Shown here: positions 1 through 7,514 of the stretch, in pieces
How the letters are laid out: every line of letters starts with the position of its first letter
How positions within the stretch are numbered: position 1 is the first letter of the stretch
Assembly (NCBI RefSeq): GCF_002240565.1
Contig: NZ_MZMO01000002.1
Span: 11,339 to 75,338 of the forward strand
Direction of reading: 5' to 3'
DNA length: 64,000 nucleotides
Source: Clavibacter michiganensis subsp. insidiosus
GTDB lineage: Bacteria > Actinomycetota > Actinomycetes > Actinomycetales > Microbacteriaceae
The notes under the pieces: model-generated
What the model was told of the DNA's origin: nothing
What the model saw: the letters and a program-made list of their open reading frames with translations, nothing else
Database searches by the model: none
Position numbers and translations under genes: made by a program

Positions 1-8
1 TGCCGTCG

Positions 9-506
9 ATGTCGTCAACGAGCGTGGTAACTACTTTGCGGGGCGGCCGCGCCGTCCAGGAGGGCAGCCCGCTCGCGCACGAGTTCTTCGGCATCCAGCA
101 GGAGTACGGCTACCACGGCGACGCCCTCGGCAAGCTCGCCGCGGCGACGCTCACGAAGGCGCAGCACGTGGCCCTCGCCGTCGTCCTCGGCGGCATCGAG
201 GCGTCGCTCAGTCGCGACTCGTGGCGGAGCGCCCGCCCCGAGGTCGCCGAGTACCTCCGCCAGCTCGCGGCGTGGGGGTACACGCTGAGCGAGGTCGAGC
301 AGCTCATCGTCGACACCGATGAGAAGCGCCGCGCCGCGCGCGACGCGGACGACGCTGCCGACGATGCCGAGGTGGACACTGAGGCCGCGGAAACGGACAC
401 GGACGCTGCCGAAGTGGACACGGTCACCGACGACGACGGCCCCGAGCCCGTCAACGTGGATCCCGCCGAGGAGGATCCGGAGCCCGACCCGGCCGAGGCC
501 GCGTAG
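9..506 (+). pseudogene. C-terminal remnant of a ParB-like protein
   Basis: The frame is open from the window edge to a TAG at 504-506. The first 40 bases are antisense lsr2 sequence, so the ATG at 9 is accidental and the native 5' end is missing. The remaining part has a helical segment containing HEFFGIQQEYGYHGDALG and a run ending in AAWGYTLSEVEQL, followed by an acidic Asp/Glu/Thr-rich tail of about 55 residues. This resembles the region after the HTH in actinobacterial plasmid ParB-like proteins, but no nuclease or HTH domain survives. An intact ParA and small ParB pair lies at 33172-34136, so this fragment is probably dispensable. The family call rests on general resemblance only. Confidence 0.45.
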
Positions 507-512
507 CCGCAG

Positions 513-543
513 CGGGGCGCTCCCACTCGGGAGCGCCCCGCCC
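513..543. terminator. GC-rich hairpin after the ParB remnant
   Basis: GGGGCGCTCCC and GGGAGCGCCCC form an 11-bp stem around a short loop just after the stop at 506. It lies between convergent genes (the ParB remnant and the minus-strand gene at 679) and can serve both. Confidence 0.6.
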
Positions 544-678
544 CGCCGGGCACCACGAGCACCACGGCCGCCGCGGGCGGCCGGCGAGGGGCGATCCCCT
601 CGCGCTCCCCCGTCGACGGCGCACCGCGCCTCAGAAGGCCCGCGCGGTCACCCCGCGGACGCGGCGCGGCCGGGCGGC

Positions 679-999
679 TCACTCCCGCTCCCCCAGGACT
701 GCGGCGATGCCATCCATGAGCGTGCGCGTCCCCCACCCGAGCAGGCCGACGTCGAACATCCGCGCGGTGAAGAACAGCCGTTGGTCCTCGGAGTCGCGGG
801 CGATGTACGCCACGACGTCGTCGCCATGCACCACCTCGAGCTCCGCGTGCCGGTCGTACCGCTCGAACTGCTCGAGCCGGGACACCCGCCCCGACGCCTG
901 CACCACGAGCGCGAGGCCGCGGTACGCCACGTGCACCGGCTCCTCGCGGATCCGCTGCACCTGATCGTCCGTCATCAGGTAGTCCACGCCGATGACCAT
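679..999 (-). CDS. Hypothetical protein, about 106 residues
   Basis: This small soluble protein begins MVIGVDYLMTDDQ and ends GIAAVLGERE. It contains an alternating hydrophobic and charged stretch (AYRGLALVVQASGRV, ELEVVHGDDVVAYIARDSED, RLFFTARMF) that looks like a beta-rich fold. ATG 999 is chosen, ATG 1011 would add four residues, and the longer open frame upstream runs into the structured leader of ardC. It is divergent from ardC and separated from it by the repeated 285-bp leader. I do not recognise the family. In the second terminal copy the same frame is broken by indels. Confidence 0.55.
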   Translation of the reverse strand: MVIGVDYLMTDDQVQRIREEPVHVAYRGLALVVQASGRVSRLEQFERYDRHAELEVVHGDDVVAYIARDSEDQRLFFTARMFDVGLLGWGTRTLMDGIAAVLGERE

Positions 1000-1099
1000 A
1001 CGGCCGCCCATACCGCCGGCAGCCCCCGGCGTCGACGCTGGGCACTCCCCCCGTCGACGCCGCCCTGTGGAGGAGCCATGGTGCGCCGCGCGCCGCCGC

Positions 1100-1384
1100 G
1101 CGCGGCTCGGCCGCGCTGGTCGCTGCGCTCCATCGGAGCCGCTGCGCGGCACAGCCACGGACCCTGCGGGCCCGTTCTTATGCCGTGAAGCCTTCGGCAG
1201 TATGCGGTCGGCCGGCCGGAGCGCAAGCGGCTGCGCCGCCGGCTCCTCCGAGACTTTCGGGACGCGGTCGCAAGCTCCCTTATTTCGCCCCGAAACTCTC
1301 TCCCCCACCGCCCTACCGGGTTGCACTCCACCCGACCTCCCTAGAAGGCGACAAGCGCCTTCACGGCAAAAGAACGAGGAGGAG
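1100..1384 (+). promoter_or_regulatory. Conserved 285-bp structured leader of ardC
   Basis: The same 285 bases, ungapped and with about ten substitutions, precede another gene at 31951-32235. No reading frame is shared. Arms at 1174-1190 (GTTCTTATGCCGTGAAG) and 1359-1375 (CTTCACGGCAAAAGAAC) are complementary at 16 of 17 positions. A second inner stem pairs GAGACTTTCGGG with CCCGAAACTCTC. A short hairpin AAGGCG-ACAAG-CGCCTT sits at 1345-1361, followed by the GAGGAGGAG ribosome-binding region. Position ahead of an antirestriction gene suggests a promoter active on single-stranded DNA or a regulatory RNA leader. That role is inferred. Confidence 0.6.
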
Positions 1385-1396
1385 AGGAAGAACGAT

Positions 1397-2299
1397 ATGA
1401 CTACCAGCACCGCCGCACCCCGTAAGACCACGGCCCCGCGGAAGAGCCCCGAGGAACGCAAGGCCCAGGCCGAGGCGCTGCACGCGAGTATCGCGGCCCA
1501 GATCGACGCGCTGCGCGACACTAACGAATGGCGCCGCTACCTCGACCGTGTGCGCGACTTCCACCAGTACAGCATCGGGAATCTGCTCCTCATCATGCAG
1601 CAGTGCCCCCACGCCCGCGCCGTCGCGGGATTCCGGCAGTGGCAGGCCCGCGGCCGCCAAGTGCGCAAGGGCGAAAAGGCCATCCGCATATTCGGGTACA
1701 GCCAGAAGAAGATCACCGAGGAAGACGCGCAGGGCGAGGAGACCGAACGCCGCATCCCCCGGTTCCCTATCCTCTCGGTCTTCGACGTGAGTCAGACGGA
1801 TCCTGTCGACGGCGTGGAGGACGCCGAGCTCGTGCACGACCTCACCGGCACCACCGATCACGGCGTGATCGACGCCCTGACGGCGTTCCTCGCCGCCGAG
1901 GGCTGGACGGTCGCCCGCAAGCACCTCGACGGCGAGAGGAAGGGCTACGCCCGCCCCAGCGACCGATCCGTCGTCGTCGAGGTCGACGTCGCCCCCGAGC
2001 AAGCCGCCAAGACCCTCATCCACGAGACCGCCCATGTCGTCCTCGGCCACACCGACGACCTGGCCGGGTACTGGGAGCACCGCGGGACCCACGAGACCGA
2101 GGCCGAGTCCGTCGCCTACGTCGTGGCCGGGATGCTCGGCTTCGACACCAGCGCCTACAGCATCGGCTACATCGCCGAATGGGCCGACTGCGACCCCGAA
2201 CTCGTCAAGAACACCGCTACCCGCGTCCTCGCCGCCGCACACCACATCGCCGCCGTCCTCGACCCGGACGACCCCCACGACACCCCCGCCGCCGCGTGA
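1397..2299 (+). CDS. ardC: ArdC-family antirestriction protein with metallopeptidase domain
   Basis: This 300-residue protein has an N-terminal ArdC single-strand-DNA-binding domain (about residues 20-125, including NEWRRYLDRVRDFHQYSIGN and the FRQWQARGRQVRKGEKAIRI segment). Its C-terminal zinc-peptidase domain carries HETAH at residues 209-213 and a downstream ETEAESVAY helix that can supply the third ligand. ArdC proteins of conjugative plasmids protect incoming DNA from restriction in the recipient. The start ATG at 1397 follows GAGGAGGAGAGGAAG. The gene has its own structured leader and sits early in the probable leading region with an SSB downstream, which fits this role. The duplicate at 62268 is broken by four indels. 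Confidence 0.85.
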   Translation: MTTSTAAPRKTTAPRKSPEERKAQAEALHASIAAQIDALRDTNEWRRYLDRVRDFHQYSIGNLLLIMQQCPHARAVAGFRQWQARGRQVRKGEKAIRIFGYSQKKITEEDAQGEETERRIPRFPILSVFDVSQTDPVDGVEDAELVHDLTGTTDHGVIDALTAFLAAEGWTVARKHLDGERKGYARPSDRSVVVEVDVAPEQAAKTLIHETAHVVLGHTDDLAGYWEHRGTHETEAESVAYVVAGMLGFDTSAYSIGYIAEWADCDPELVKNTATRVLAAAHHIAAVLDPDDPHDTPAAA

Positions 2300-2736
2300 C
2301 CGGGGCCACCGGCCGGTCCGGTTGGGCCGGCCGGGAGGGCCGCGGTTCCGGCTACGTCGCGCGGACCCATGCTTGCCGCCCGGCGCACGCCGGCGAGAGG
2401 GCGGGTAGCCGCTCCGCGGCGGGCAGCGACGACCTGGTGAGAAGTGCGCAGCAGGCTCCTCGAAAGCGGCCGTCCGTTGTCGAAAGCACCGGACTAGAGC
2501 GCTGATGGATATCCAGCCCTCCCGCAGTCATTCACCCCCCAATGTCACCGACCACAGTCCCCACGTCGGTCCCAGATTCATGCGCGGCATGCCCGCACAA
2601 CAGTCCCCTGTACCACGCAACGCACTATCTAATACGCCGCGGGAATGAACCACGAAGCTCGCTCGCGGAGAGCCCGATATGCATTTCAAGCACGTGGGAA
2701 ATACACCAGATTCCCAAAAAACAATGCCCCAAAGTA
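2300..2736. other. Intergenic region after ardC
   Basis: A GC hairpin (CCGGCC and GGCCGG around 2309-2335) may end ardC transcription. A 47-codon frame at 2505-2648 has no ribosome-binding site and biased Pro/Ser/Arg content, so I do not call it. Towards 2700 the base composition becomes clearly AT-richer than the surroundings, which prepares the promoter at 2737. Confidence 0.4.
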
Positions 2737-2766
2737 TTGCCTTCGATGCCCCCGATGCCGTATTGT
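2737..2766 (+). promoter_or_regulatory. Probable sigma70-type promoter for the small peptide
   Basis: TTGCCT at 2737-2742 and TATTGT at 2761-2766 are separated by 18 bases in a locally AT-rich stretch. The start codon of the small peptide lies 50 bases downstream. Confidence 0.45.
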
Positions 2767-2815
2767 TCTATATATGGAAAGCAACCGCAGCGGCAACGAC
2801 GAGAACGGAGCTCCG

Positions 2816-2935
2816 ATGAACACCACCAGCGCCAACGACCAGAACCTCGCACAGGCCGTCGGCACCTCGACCGTCGACGAATATGTCGTTCCGGTCGACC
2901 CGATGGACCTTCTCCAGTGCGATAGCTGCCAGTAA
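2816..2935 (+). CDS. 39-residue peptide with C-terminal Cys pair
   Basis: The ATG at 2816 is preceded by ACGGAG at a 6-base spacing. The peptide starts MNTTSANDQN and ends PMDLLQCDSCQ. It has a Thr/Ser/Asn/Gln-rich leader-like front, an acidic middle (VDEY, PVDPMD) and two cysteines in the last four residues. Such layouts occur in ribosomal-peptide precursors and small metal-binding peptides, but no modifying enzyme is encoded nearby, so no class can be assigned. It has its own promoter and is followed at 27 bases by the SSB-containing gene. The second copy (63687) ends in LLQWR because of a one-base insertion. Confidence 0.55.
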   Translation: MNTTSANDQNLAQAVGTSTVDEYVVPVDPMDLLQCDSCQ

Positions 2936-2961
2936 GAATCTCTTCTCAAGGAGACGTTGTG

Positions 2962-3762
2962 ATGGATACGCAGAAGCTGTCATCCGAGCAGGAGCTCGCA
3001 TTCGACCTCGGCCGCGAGATCGGAATCATCGAGGGCCGAGCCGCCATGGAGGATCTCGCCGACCGGTACTACCGCGCCGCCTACGGCGACGAGCGTCGCC
3101 CGCAGAACCGGGCCATCGTCACCCGCGAGGAGCTGGAGGAGCGACGCCGAGCCGCGTGGGAGGCCGCGCAGCCCATCACCGTCGACGACGCCCTCCGATC
3201 CTGGGGAATCGACCCCGCATCGCGGCACGTGACCCCCAGCACCCCCAGCACCCCCAGCACCCCCAGCACCTCCAGCACCCCCAGCACCCCCAGCACTCCC
3301 GCCACGACGTCGACGCCCTCGACCCCGGCGGCTGCACCGTCCACCGCACCGTCCGGCACTACCCCCACGAACAGGAGCCGCACCATGAGCCACATCAGCC
3401 GAACCGGCAACCTCGCCGGCACGCCCGACCTCCGCCAGGGACCCAAGGGCCCGTACACCTACGCCGCCGTCATCGTGAACGACCGGTACCAGGACGACAA
3501 CGGGACCTGGGTCCAGGGCCCGCCGATCCGGTACGAGCTCGCCGTCAGCGGCACCCAAGCTGTCGCCCTCGTTGCGACCGCGAAGGCCTGCGGCAACATC
3601 CGCGTCACGTTCAGCGGCGCGTACACGGTGCGCGAGTTCCAGGGCGACAAGGGCGCGATCCTGCAGCACAAGGTGTTCGTCGACGAGATCGGCGCCAGCT
3701 TCTTCGGCCAGGACGTCACCGTCGCCCGACGCACCGCGTCCACGACCCCGAGTGCGGCGTAG
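2962..3762 (+). CDS. SSB preceded by an unknown N-terminal domain in one frame
   Basis: The frame encodes 266 residues. Residues 1-90 are a charged helical domain (QELAFDLGREIGIIEGRAAMEDLADRYY begins it). Residues 91-140 are low complexity with about eight Thr-Pro-Ser repeats. Residues 142-266 are an OB-fold SSB. The ATG at 2962 follows AAGGAG, and an in-frame GTG is next to it at 2959. There is no stop between the parts. A second ATG at 3385 has its own AGGAG, so the SSB may also be made separately. The neighbours ardC and SSB together are typical of a leading region that prepares the recipient for single-stranded DNA. The role of the N-terminal domain is unknown. Confidence 0.7.
   Translation: MDTQKLSSEQELAFDLGREIGIIEGRAAMEDLADRYYRAAYGDERRPQNRAIVTREELEERRRAAWEAAQPITVDDALRSWGIDPASRHVTPSTPSTPSTPSTSSTPSTPSTPATTSTPSTPAAAPSTAPSGTTPTNRSRTMSHISRTGNLAGTPDLRQGPKGPYTYAAVIVNDRYQDDNGTWVQGPPIRYELAVSGTQAVALVATAKACGNIRVTFSGAYTVREFQGDKGAILQHKVFVDEIGASFFGQDVTVARRTASTTPSAA
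3232..3300. repeat. 9-bp tandem repeat CCCAGCACC
   Basis: About eight imperfect copies of a nine-base unit encode Thr-Pro-Ser. The unit length preserves the reading frame, so copy-number change would only alter linker length between the N-terminal domain and the SSB. Confidence 0.8.
3385..3762 (+). CDS. ssb: Single-stranded DNA-binding protein (internal start)
   Basis: This is the 125-residue SSB core. It begins MSHISRTGNLAGTPDLRQG, where the first strand and the GNL-type turn are typical, and continues through AAVIVNDRY, RYELAVSGTQA and NIRVTFSGAYTVREF to a shortened end. The acidic C-terminal tip usual in chromosomal SSBs is missing; it ends ARRTASTTPSAA. The start ATG at 3385 has AGGAG seven bases upstream, which supports separate initiation inside the longer frame. 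Plasmid SSBs coat the entering strand and can dampen SOS. Confidence 0.7.
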   Translation: MSHISRTGNLAGTPDLRQGPKGPYTYAAVIVNDRYQDDNGTWVQGPPIRYELAVSGTQAVALVATAKACGNIRVTFSGAYTVREFQGDKGAILQHKVFVDEIGASFFGQDVTVARRTASTTPSAA

Positions 3763-3764
3763 AG

Positions 3765-4286
3765 ATGCTCGACTCACTGACCGGAAGCGATGAGGACAGC
3801 ACACCCGACACGGACGAGGACACGCAGCTCGTCATCGACGTCTACGGCGCCTACGAGACCGCCAGGAGCGCCGCCCGACACGCCATCGAGAACGGGCAGC
3901 CCGCGGACGACGCCGCCAGCGAGATGGCACCCGCCAAGGAGTGGGCCGTGATGAACGCTTCCTGGATCGGCTTATTCCCTGTGCAGGGCGCCCTGTGCGG
4001 GGCCGTCGAGACCCTTCTGGACCAAGACGTCGCAGCGCATGCTGTCGACCCAGCGCCGGACCCCGGGGCCGGCGGCTGGACCGATGCAGCCCACGACCAC
4101 GCCACCGCGGTCCGGTGGGTCACCGAAGCGCTCGAGCGCAACAGCGACGCCCGCGACATCGACCTCATGGTCGCCGAGACCCTCGAGGGCCCGGGGCTGA
4201 CCGGTGACCTGCGGATCCGTGAACTGGTGGTCGAGATCATCGACGTCGCCAGCTCCGCCGCGAACTCGTGCCGGGACGCCCTGTGA
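3765..4286 (+). CDS. Hypothetical acidic protein, 173 residues
   Basis: It starts two bases after the SSB stop and overlaps the next start by GTGA. The sequence opens with an acidic stretch (LTGSDEDSTPDTDEDTQ) and then becomes helical, with Ala-rich segments, HAIENGQPADDAASEMA and a Trp near WIGLFPVQG. There are two cysteines but no recognised motif or membrane segment. Tight coupling to SSB and to the nuclease suggests one transcript. Function unknown. Confidence 0.6.
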   Translation: MLDSLTGSDEDSTPDTDEDTQLVIDVYGAYETARSAARHAIENGQPADDAASEMAPAKEWAVMNASWIGLFPVQGALCGAVETLLDQDVAAHAVDPAPDPGAGGWTDAAHDHATAVRWVTEALERNSDARDIDLMVAETLEGPGLTGDLRIRELVVEIIDVASSAANSCRDAL

Positions 4287-5056
4287 GGGCCCGCGCACGT
4301 CGCCTGTACCTCCTCGCTGCTCTGGTGGTGGGCCTCGGCACTCTCGCGGCCGGCTACTACGCCGTCGACTTCGTGTCCCCCGACGTGAAGGCAGATGAGA
4401 CGACGCCAGCAGCGAGCGGGGCACCGGCGGCCGCCTCGAGTGGCCCTGTCGTCGACGCTCTCACCTCCGCCGGCCTCGTCCACGGAGGGACGGTCGACGC
4501 GACCGCGGTACGGACCCTCGTCGACGCGCTCCCCGCTGACACGCACGCGAGGACGCCCAACTACGACCGGGCCGCGTACGGGCCGTCCTGGGCCGACACC
4601 GACCACAACGGGTGCGACCAGCGGAACGACGTCCTGGCCCGCGACCTCACGGCGGTCACGTACACGAAGACGGATCCCGGCTGCACCGTGGCTACCGGGC
4701 ACCTCGCCGACGTCTACACGGGCCGCAGCATCGACTTCACCCGCGGAAAGGCCACGAGCGCGGCCGTGCAGATCGACCACCTCGTGCCCCTCGGCTGGGC
4801 GTGGCAGCACGGCGCCGCCACCTGGACGGCCGACCGGCGCGAGAAGTTCGCGACCGACTTCAACAACCTCCAGGCCGTCGATGGCCCCACCAACGAGGCC
4901 AAGTCCGACCAGGGCCCCGCGACCTGGCTCCCGCCGGCCGCCGGCTACGACTGCCTCTACGTCACCCGCTTCGCGTACGTGCTCCACGCCTACTCGCTCA
5001 CGATCGACGACGCCGACCGCGCCGCGATCGACCACACCCTCAACACCTGCCATTGA
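4283..5056 (+). CDS. Secreted or membrane-anchored HNH nuclease (GmrSD C-terminal/DUF1524 type)
   Basis: The protein has 257 residues. A positively charged start and one hydrophobic segment (residues 8-28) give a signal anchor, followed by an Ala/Pro linker. The HNH/His-Me nuclease domain has ID-HLVPLGWAWQHG at residues 164-175 (Asp165, His166), then FNNLQAV with the Asn pair near 194-195 and NEAKSDQGPATWLPP. Two Cys pairs probably form disulfides. Actinobacteria often encode such extracellular DNases. GTG 4283 overlaps the previous stop, and GTG 4268 would add five residues. Decayed copies of its 3' end occur at 5443, 47395 and 53160. Confidence 0.8.
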   Translation: MRARARRLYLLAALVVGLGTLAAGYYAVDFVSPDVKADETTPAASGAPAAASSGPVVDALTSAGLVHGGTVDATAVRTLVDALPADTHARTPNYDRAAYGPSWADTDHNGCDQRNDVLARDLTAVTYTKTDPGCTVATGHLADVYTGRSIDFTRGKATSAAVQIDHLVPLGWAWQHGAATWTADRREKFATDFNNLQAVDGPTNEAKSDQGPATWLPPAAGYDCLYVTRFAYVLHAYSLTIDDADRAAIDHTLNTCH

Positions 5057-5081
5057 GCACGTGAGAAGCGGAGAAACAGCC

Positions 5082-5462
5082 ATGACGACCACCCAGCCCT
5101 CGTACGGGGACGACGAACTCTGGACGTGCGCAGTAGCACCAAGCTGCATCCCGGACGAGCCCGGCGGCACCCTCAATGGCCTGTCGGACTGCAGTGGGTG
5201 CGGCAATCAGATGTGGGTCGGCTACGCCCCGTGGAGCCCAGACGAGTACGACCTCGACGGCGCACTCGAGCGCCTGATCCACGGGGGTGCGAACGACAAC
5301 GACGGGAAGGCCCTCGCAGCAGCCCTCGCGGAGCTGTACGAGCTTCGAGCACGCGACAAGGATCGTCTCGCCCGTGACCGGCGCAAGGCCGAGACCAGCG
5401 AGCGTGAGATCGCACCGTTCGTCCCGCCGCCGCCGCCCGCGACGCGATCGACCACACCCTGA
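5082..5462 (+). CDS. Small Cys-rich protein, 126 residues
   Basis: ATG 5082 follows GCGGAG. Residues 13-45 contain four cysteines (WTCAVAPSC and SDCSGCGNQMW), a plausible zinc site, followed by a charged helix (LAELYELRARDKDRLARDRRKAETSER). The last residues (PPPPPATRSTTP) are read from a second reading frame of a nuclease 3' fragment at 5443-5476, so the C-terminus was replaced by recombination. No family recognised. Confidence 0.6.
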   Translation: MTTTQPSYGDDELWTCAVAPSCIPDEPGGTLNGLSDCSGCGNQMWVGYAPWSPDEYDLDGALERLIHGGANDNDGKALAAALAELYELRARDKDRLARDRRKAETSEREIAPFVPPPPPATRSTTP

Positions 5463-5476
5463 CCACCTGCAACTGA
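5443..5476 (+). pseudogene. Remnant of the HNH nuclease 3' end
   Basis: GCGATCGACCACACCCT and then GACCACCTGCAACTGA match the 3' end of the nuclease gene at 5023-5056 (DxAIDHTLxTC-stop). The nuclease frame is not the frame of the Cys-rich gene that ends here, so this is a footprint of an earlier recombination. Confidence 0.6.
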
Positions 5477-5538
5477 CCACGCGACCGCCCCGACCTTGAC
5501 GGGTCCGCCTGCCGCCGGCTACTAACGAACGGAGCATC

Positions 5539-6789
5539 ATGAGCACCATCGACCGATCCCTCGCGGAGCTCGCCAACGCGCTGACCTTCGGCGTCTCCGG
5601 TGACGACTCTGCTGCGCACGCAGCGCGCGGCGCGGCCGCGCAGGCCGCACTGACCCGACACTCGGAGCAGCTGGACCGGGCCTATGCGTCCGCCGGCGGC
5701 CAGGTAGATCCGTGGTTCGCCCCGCCGTTCGGCGCCGACCTTGTGGCCGGCGCCGGCGGCGACCTCGATGCCGTCCTCGCCTCGCCTGCGTTCGTGCCAG
5801 AGGTGCAGAGGGAGGCGGGACTCGCCGCCGATGAGGAGTTCGTGCACGACGAGGACGGAGAGCGCTGGGTGCAGTTCACCCCCGAGGCCCGTCACGTCGA
5901 CGAGGCGTACGAGTGTGCGCGTGCGGTCGCTGCGCAGCTGATCGAGCGTGGCGACGCGAGCCCCACTGCAGTCGTTGGTGCAGGTCGTACCTACGGCGAT
6001 CTACTGATGCTGACTGCGGAGCAGCGGACGACTGTGCTCGACGGCATCCGGGAGATCGGCGAGGCGTCAGGTGACGCCGACGGCCGATTCGCGGCTGTCG
6101 CCGAGTACGTCGAGCGGCACAGCGAGCTGCCGCAGCGTGCGGATCTGCGCGACGCGCTCGTGACCGTGTTCGAGGGCCAGCTCTGGACCGAGGGCGCCCG
6201 CGATGTCCCCGATCACCTGCACGATCTGGTCGCAGAGGTTCTGCCCGGTGAAGCATCTGCCGAGGCGGTCGAGCCTGCCCGCGACGGTCGCGGACTGCCG
6301 ATGCTCACCGCAGAGCAGCGAACGACGCTGCTCGAGGCCATCGACGCCACTCGCGAAGCCTCGGGTGACACCGACGGCCGCTTCGCCTTTCTCGGCGGGC
6401 TCATCGCAATGTGGGGTGAGGTGCCAGAGCGTCCGGACCTGCGCGAGGCGTTGGCGACCGTGCTCGAGGGCCAGTTCGGGACTCCCAGCGCCCCTGATCT
6501 GCCCGAGCACCTGCGTGAGGTGGTCGACTACGTCGTTCCCGACGAGGCTCGTGGTGACTCGCACGAGCTGCGTCCTACGGACGGCATGGCAACGGTTCGG
6601 AGCGAGGAGAGCGCAACGCAGTTGCCCTCGACGATGTACAGCCCGCGCGAGTTCGCCGAGCGAGAGATGCTTCGCGCGGCCGGCATCAACCCGGACGAGC
6701 GGGCCGCGCAGCCCGTACCAAGTTCGCAAGCGATGATGCTGCAGCCCGAGGTGCAGCGTACCCGCGGCGATGACCCCCTCGAACGCTGA
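5539..6789 (+). CDS. Repeat protein sharing the relaxase C-terminal tail (candidate T4SS substrate)
   Basis: The protein has 416 residues and no membrane segment. After an Ala-rich front it has two repeats of about 60 residues (156-215 and 254-313), each starting MLTAEQRTT and containing EASGDxDGRFA, a Pro-rich turn and DLRxALxTVxEGQ. The last 47 residues (370-416) correspond to the last 47 of the relaxase: same length, RExxEREMLxAAGIxPDER at the start, a variable middle and RGDDxxER at the very end. A shared C-terminus next to the relaxase gene suggests recognition by the same coupling protein, hence a translocated protein. That is inference. ATG 5539 follows GAACGGAGC. No enzymatic motif seen. 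Confidence 0.65.
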   Translation: MSTIDRSLAELANALTFGVSGDDSAAHAARGAAAQAALTRHSEQLDRAYASAGGQVDPWFAPPFGADLVAGAGGDLDAVLASPAFVPEVQREAGLAADEEFVHDEDGERWVQFTPEARHVDEAYECARAVAAQLIERGDASPTAVVGAGRTYGDLLMLTAEQRTTVLDGIREIGEASGDADGRFAAVAEYVERHSELPQRADLRDALVTVFEGQLWTEGARDVPDHLHDLVAEVLPGEASAEAVEPARDGRGLPMLTAEQRTTLLEAIDATREASGDTDGRFAFLGGLIAMWGEVPERPDLREALATVLEGQFGTPSAPDLPEHLREVVDYVVPDEARGDSHELRPTDGMATVRSEESATQLPSTMYSPREFAEREMLRAAGINPDERAAQPVPSSQAMMLQPEVQRTRGDDPLER

Positions 6790-6990
6790 GCGCCCCGGGC
6801 CCGGCCGCCTGCGCGTCGTCCAGACGTCGCGCAGGAGGCCGGTCTCTGCGTCGTGCTGCCGCGCCCACGCGTCGCGCGGCCTTGCCTTGCATGGAGATGA
6901 GGTGCGGCCCGCGCGCGCACGAGCGCTCAGTTCCGCGATGCTCTCCGGCTCCCAGAACGCGACAGGTCCGTCCACGCCTCAGGCGGCACG

Positions 6991-7491
6991 ATGGGGACGG
7001 CCGTTGTGAAGATCTCCGCGCAGGAGCGGTTCTGGCGTCACGTCGTCAAGGGCCCGGATCCCGACGACTGCTGGATCTGGACCGGCGCCGTCTCCGATGA
7101 CGGCTACGGCCGTTTCTGGCTGCCCGTTTCTGGCGGCCGCCAGCGGGCGGTTCGCCCGCAGCGGTACGCGTACCAGGAGATGACGGGTGTCGCTCTGCCA
7201 TCGAGGACGCTGCTCCTGCACGCATGCGACGTGCCCATCTGCGTGCACGTCGATCCGGACCCGCGGCGCTCGCACGCGACGCCGGGCACCCACCGGCAGA
7301 ACATGCTCGACCGGGCGCAGAAGGGCCGCCACGTCAACCAATGGACGGCCGTGCACTACCGGGGCCTCCCCCGGGCCGAGCGTGTCCGCCGCTCACGGGC
7401 GCTCCGCGACGCGGTCCGCGATCACGGCTGGGATCCCACGCTCATCCACCGCGCCCTGAATGGCATCGACCCGGACCAGCCGATGCTCTGG
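6991..7491 (+). CDS. HNH endonuclease (HNH_3-like, homing type)
   Basis: This 166-residue protein has CWIWTGAVSDDGYGRFW near residues 27-43, the LLLHACDVPICVHVDPDP core and GTHRQNMLDRAQKGRH. This is the arrangement of small free-standing HNH nucleases of phages and mobile elements. A C-terminal helix-turn-helix-like stretch (ALRDAVRDHGWDPTLIHRALNG) may bind DNA. ATG 6991 follows AGGCGG. It could be a homing nuclease or a nicking accessory to transfer. It ends just before the convergent accessory gene at 7515. Confidence 0.75.
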
Positions 7492-7514
7492 TGATCGGGA
7501 CCCGAACCTAACGC

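Larger units (their letters stand above)
1..3129. repeat. Terminal direct repeat, first (accurate) copy
   Basis: This segment recurs at 60886-64000. This copy is the reliable one, because its ardC and peptide frames are open while the second copy is frameshifted. Following the second copy leftward, base 1 lies inside lsr2 copy 3, so the contig closes into a circle of about 60,885 bp. Confidence 0.93.

Noticed and set aside
1361..2278. Long frame opposite ardC
   Set aside because: Low-complexity Val/Gly/Asp sequence without a ribosome site; ardC is clearly the real gene.
2505..2648. 47-codon ORF after ardC
   Set aside because: There is no ribosome site and the Pro/Ser/His-rich sequence looks like noncoding DNA.
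3232..3300. CRISPR-like array
   Set aside because: The repeat is a continuous nine-base coding tandem with no spacers.
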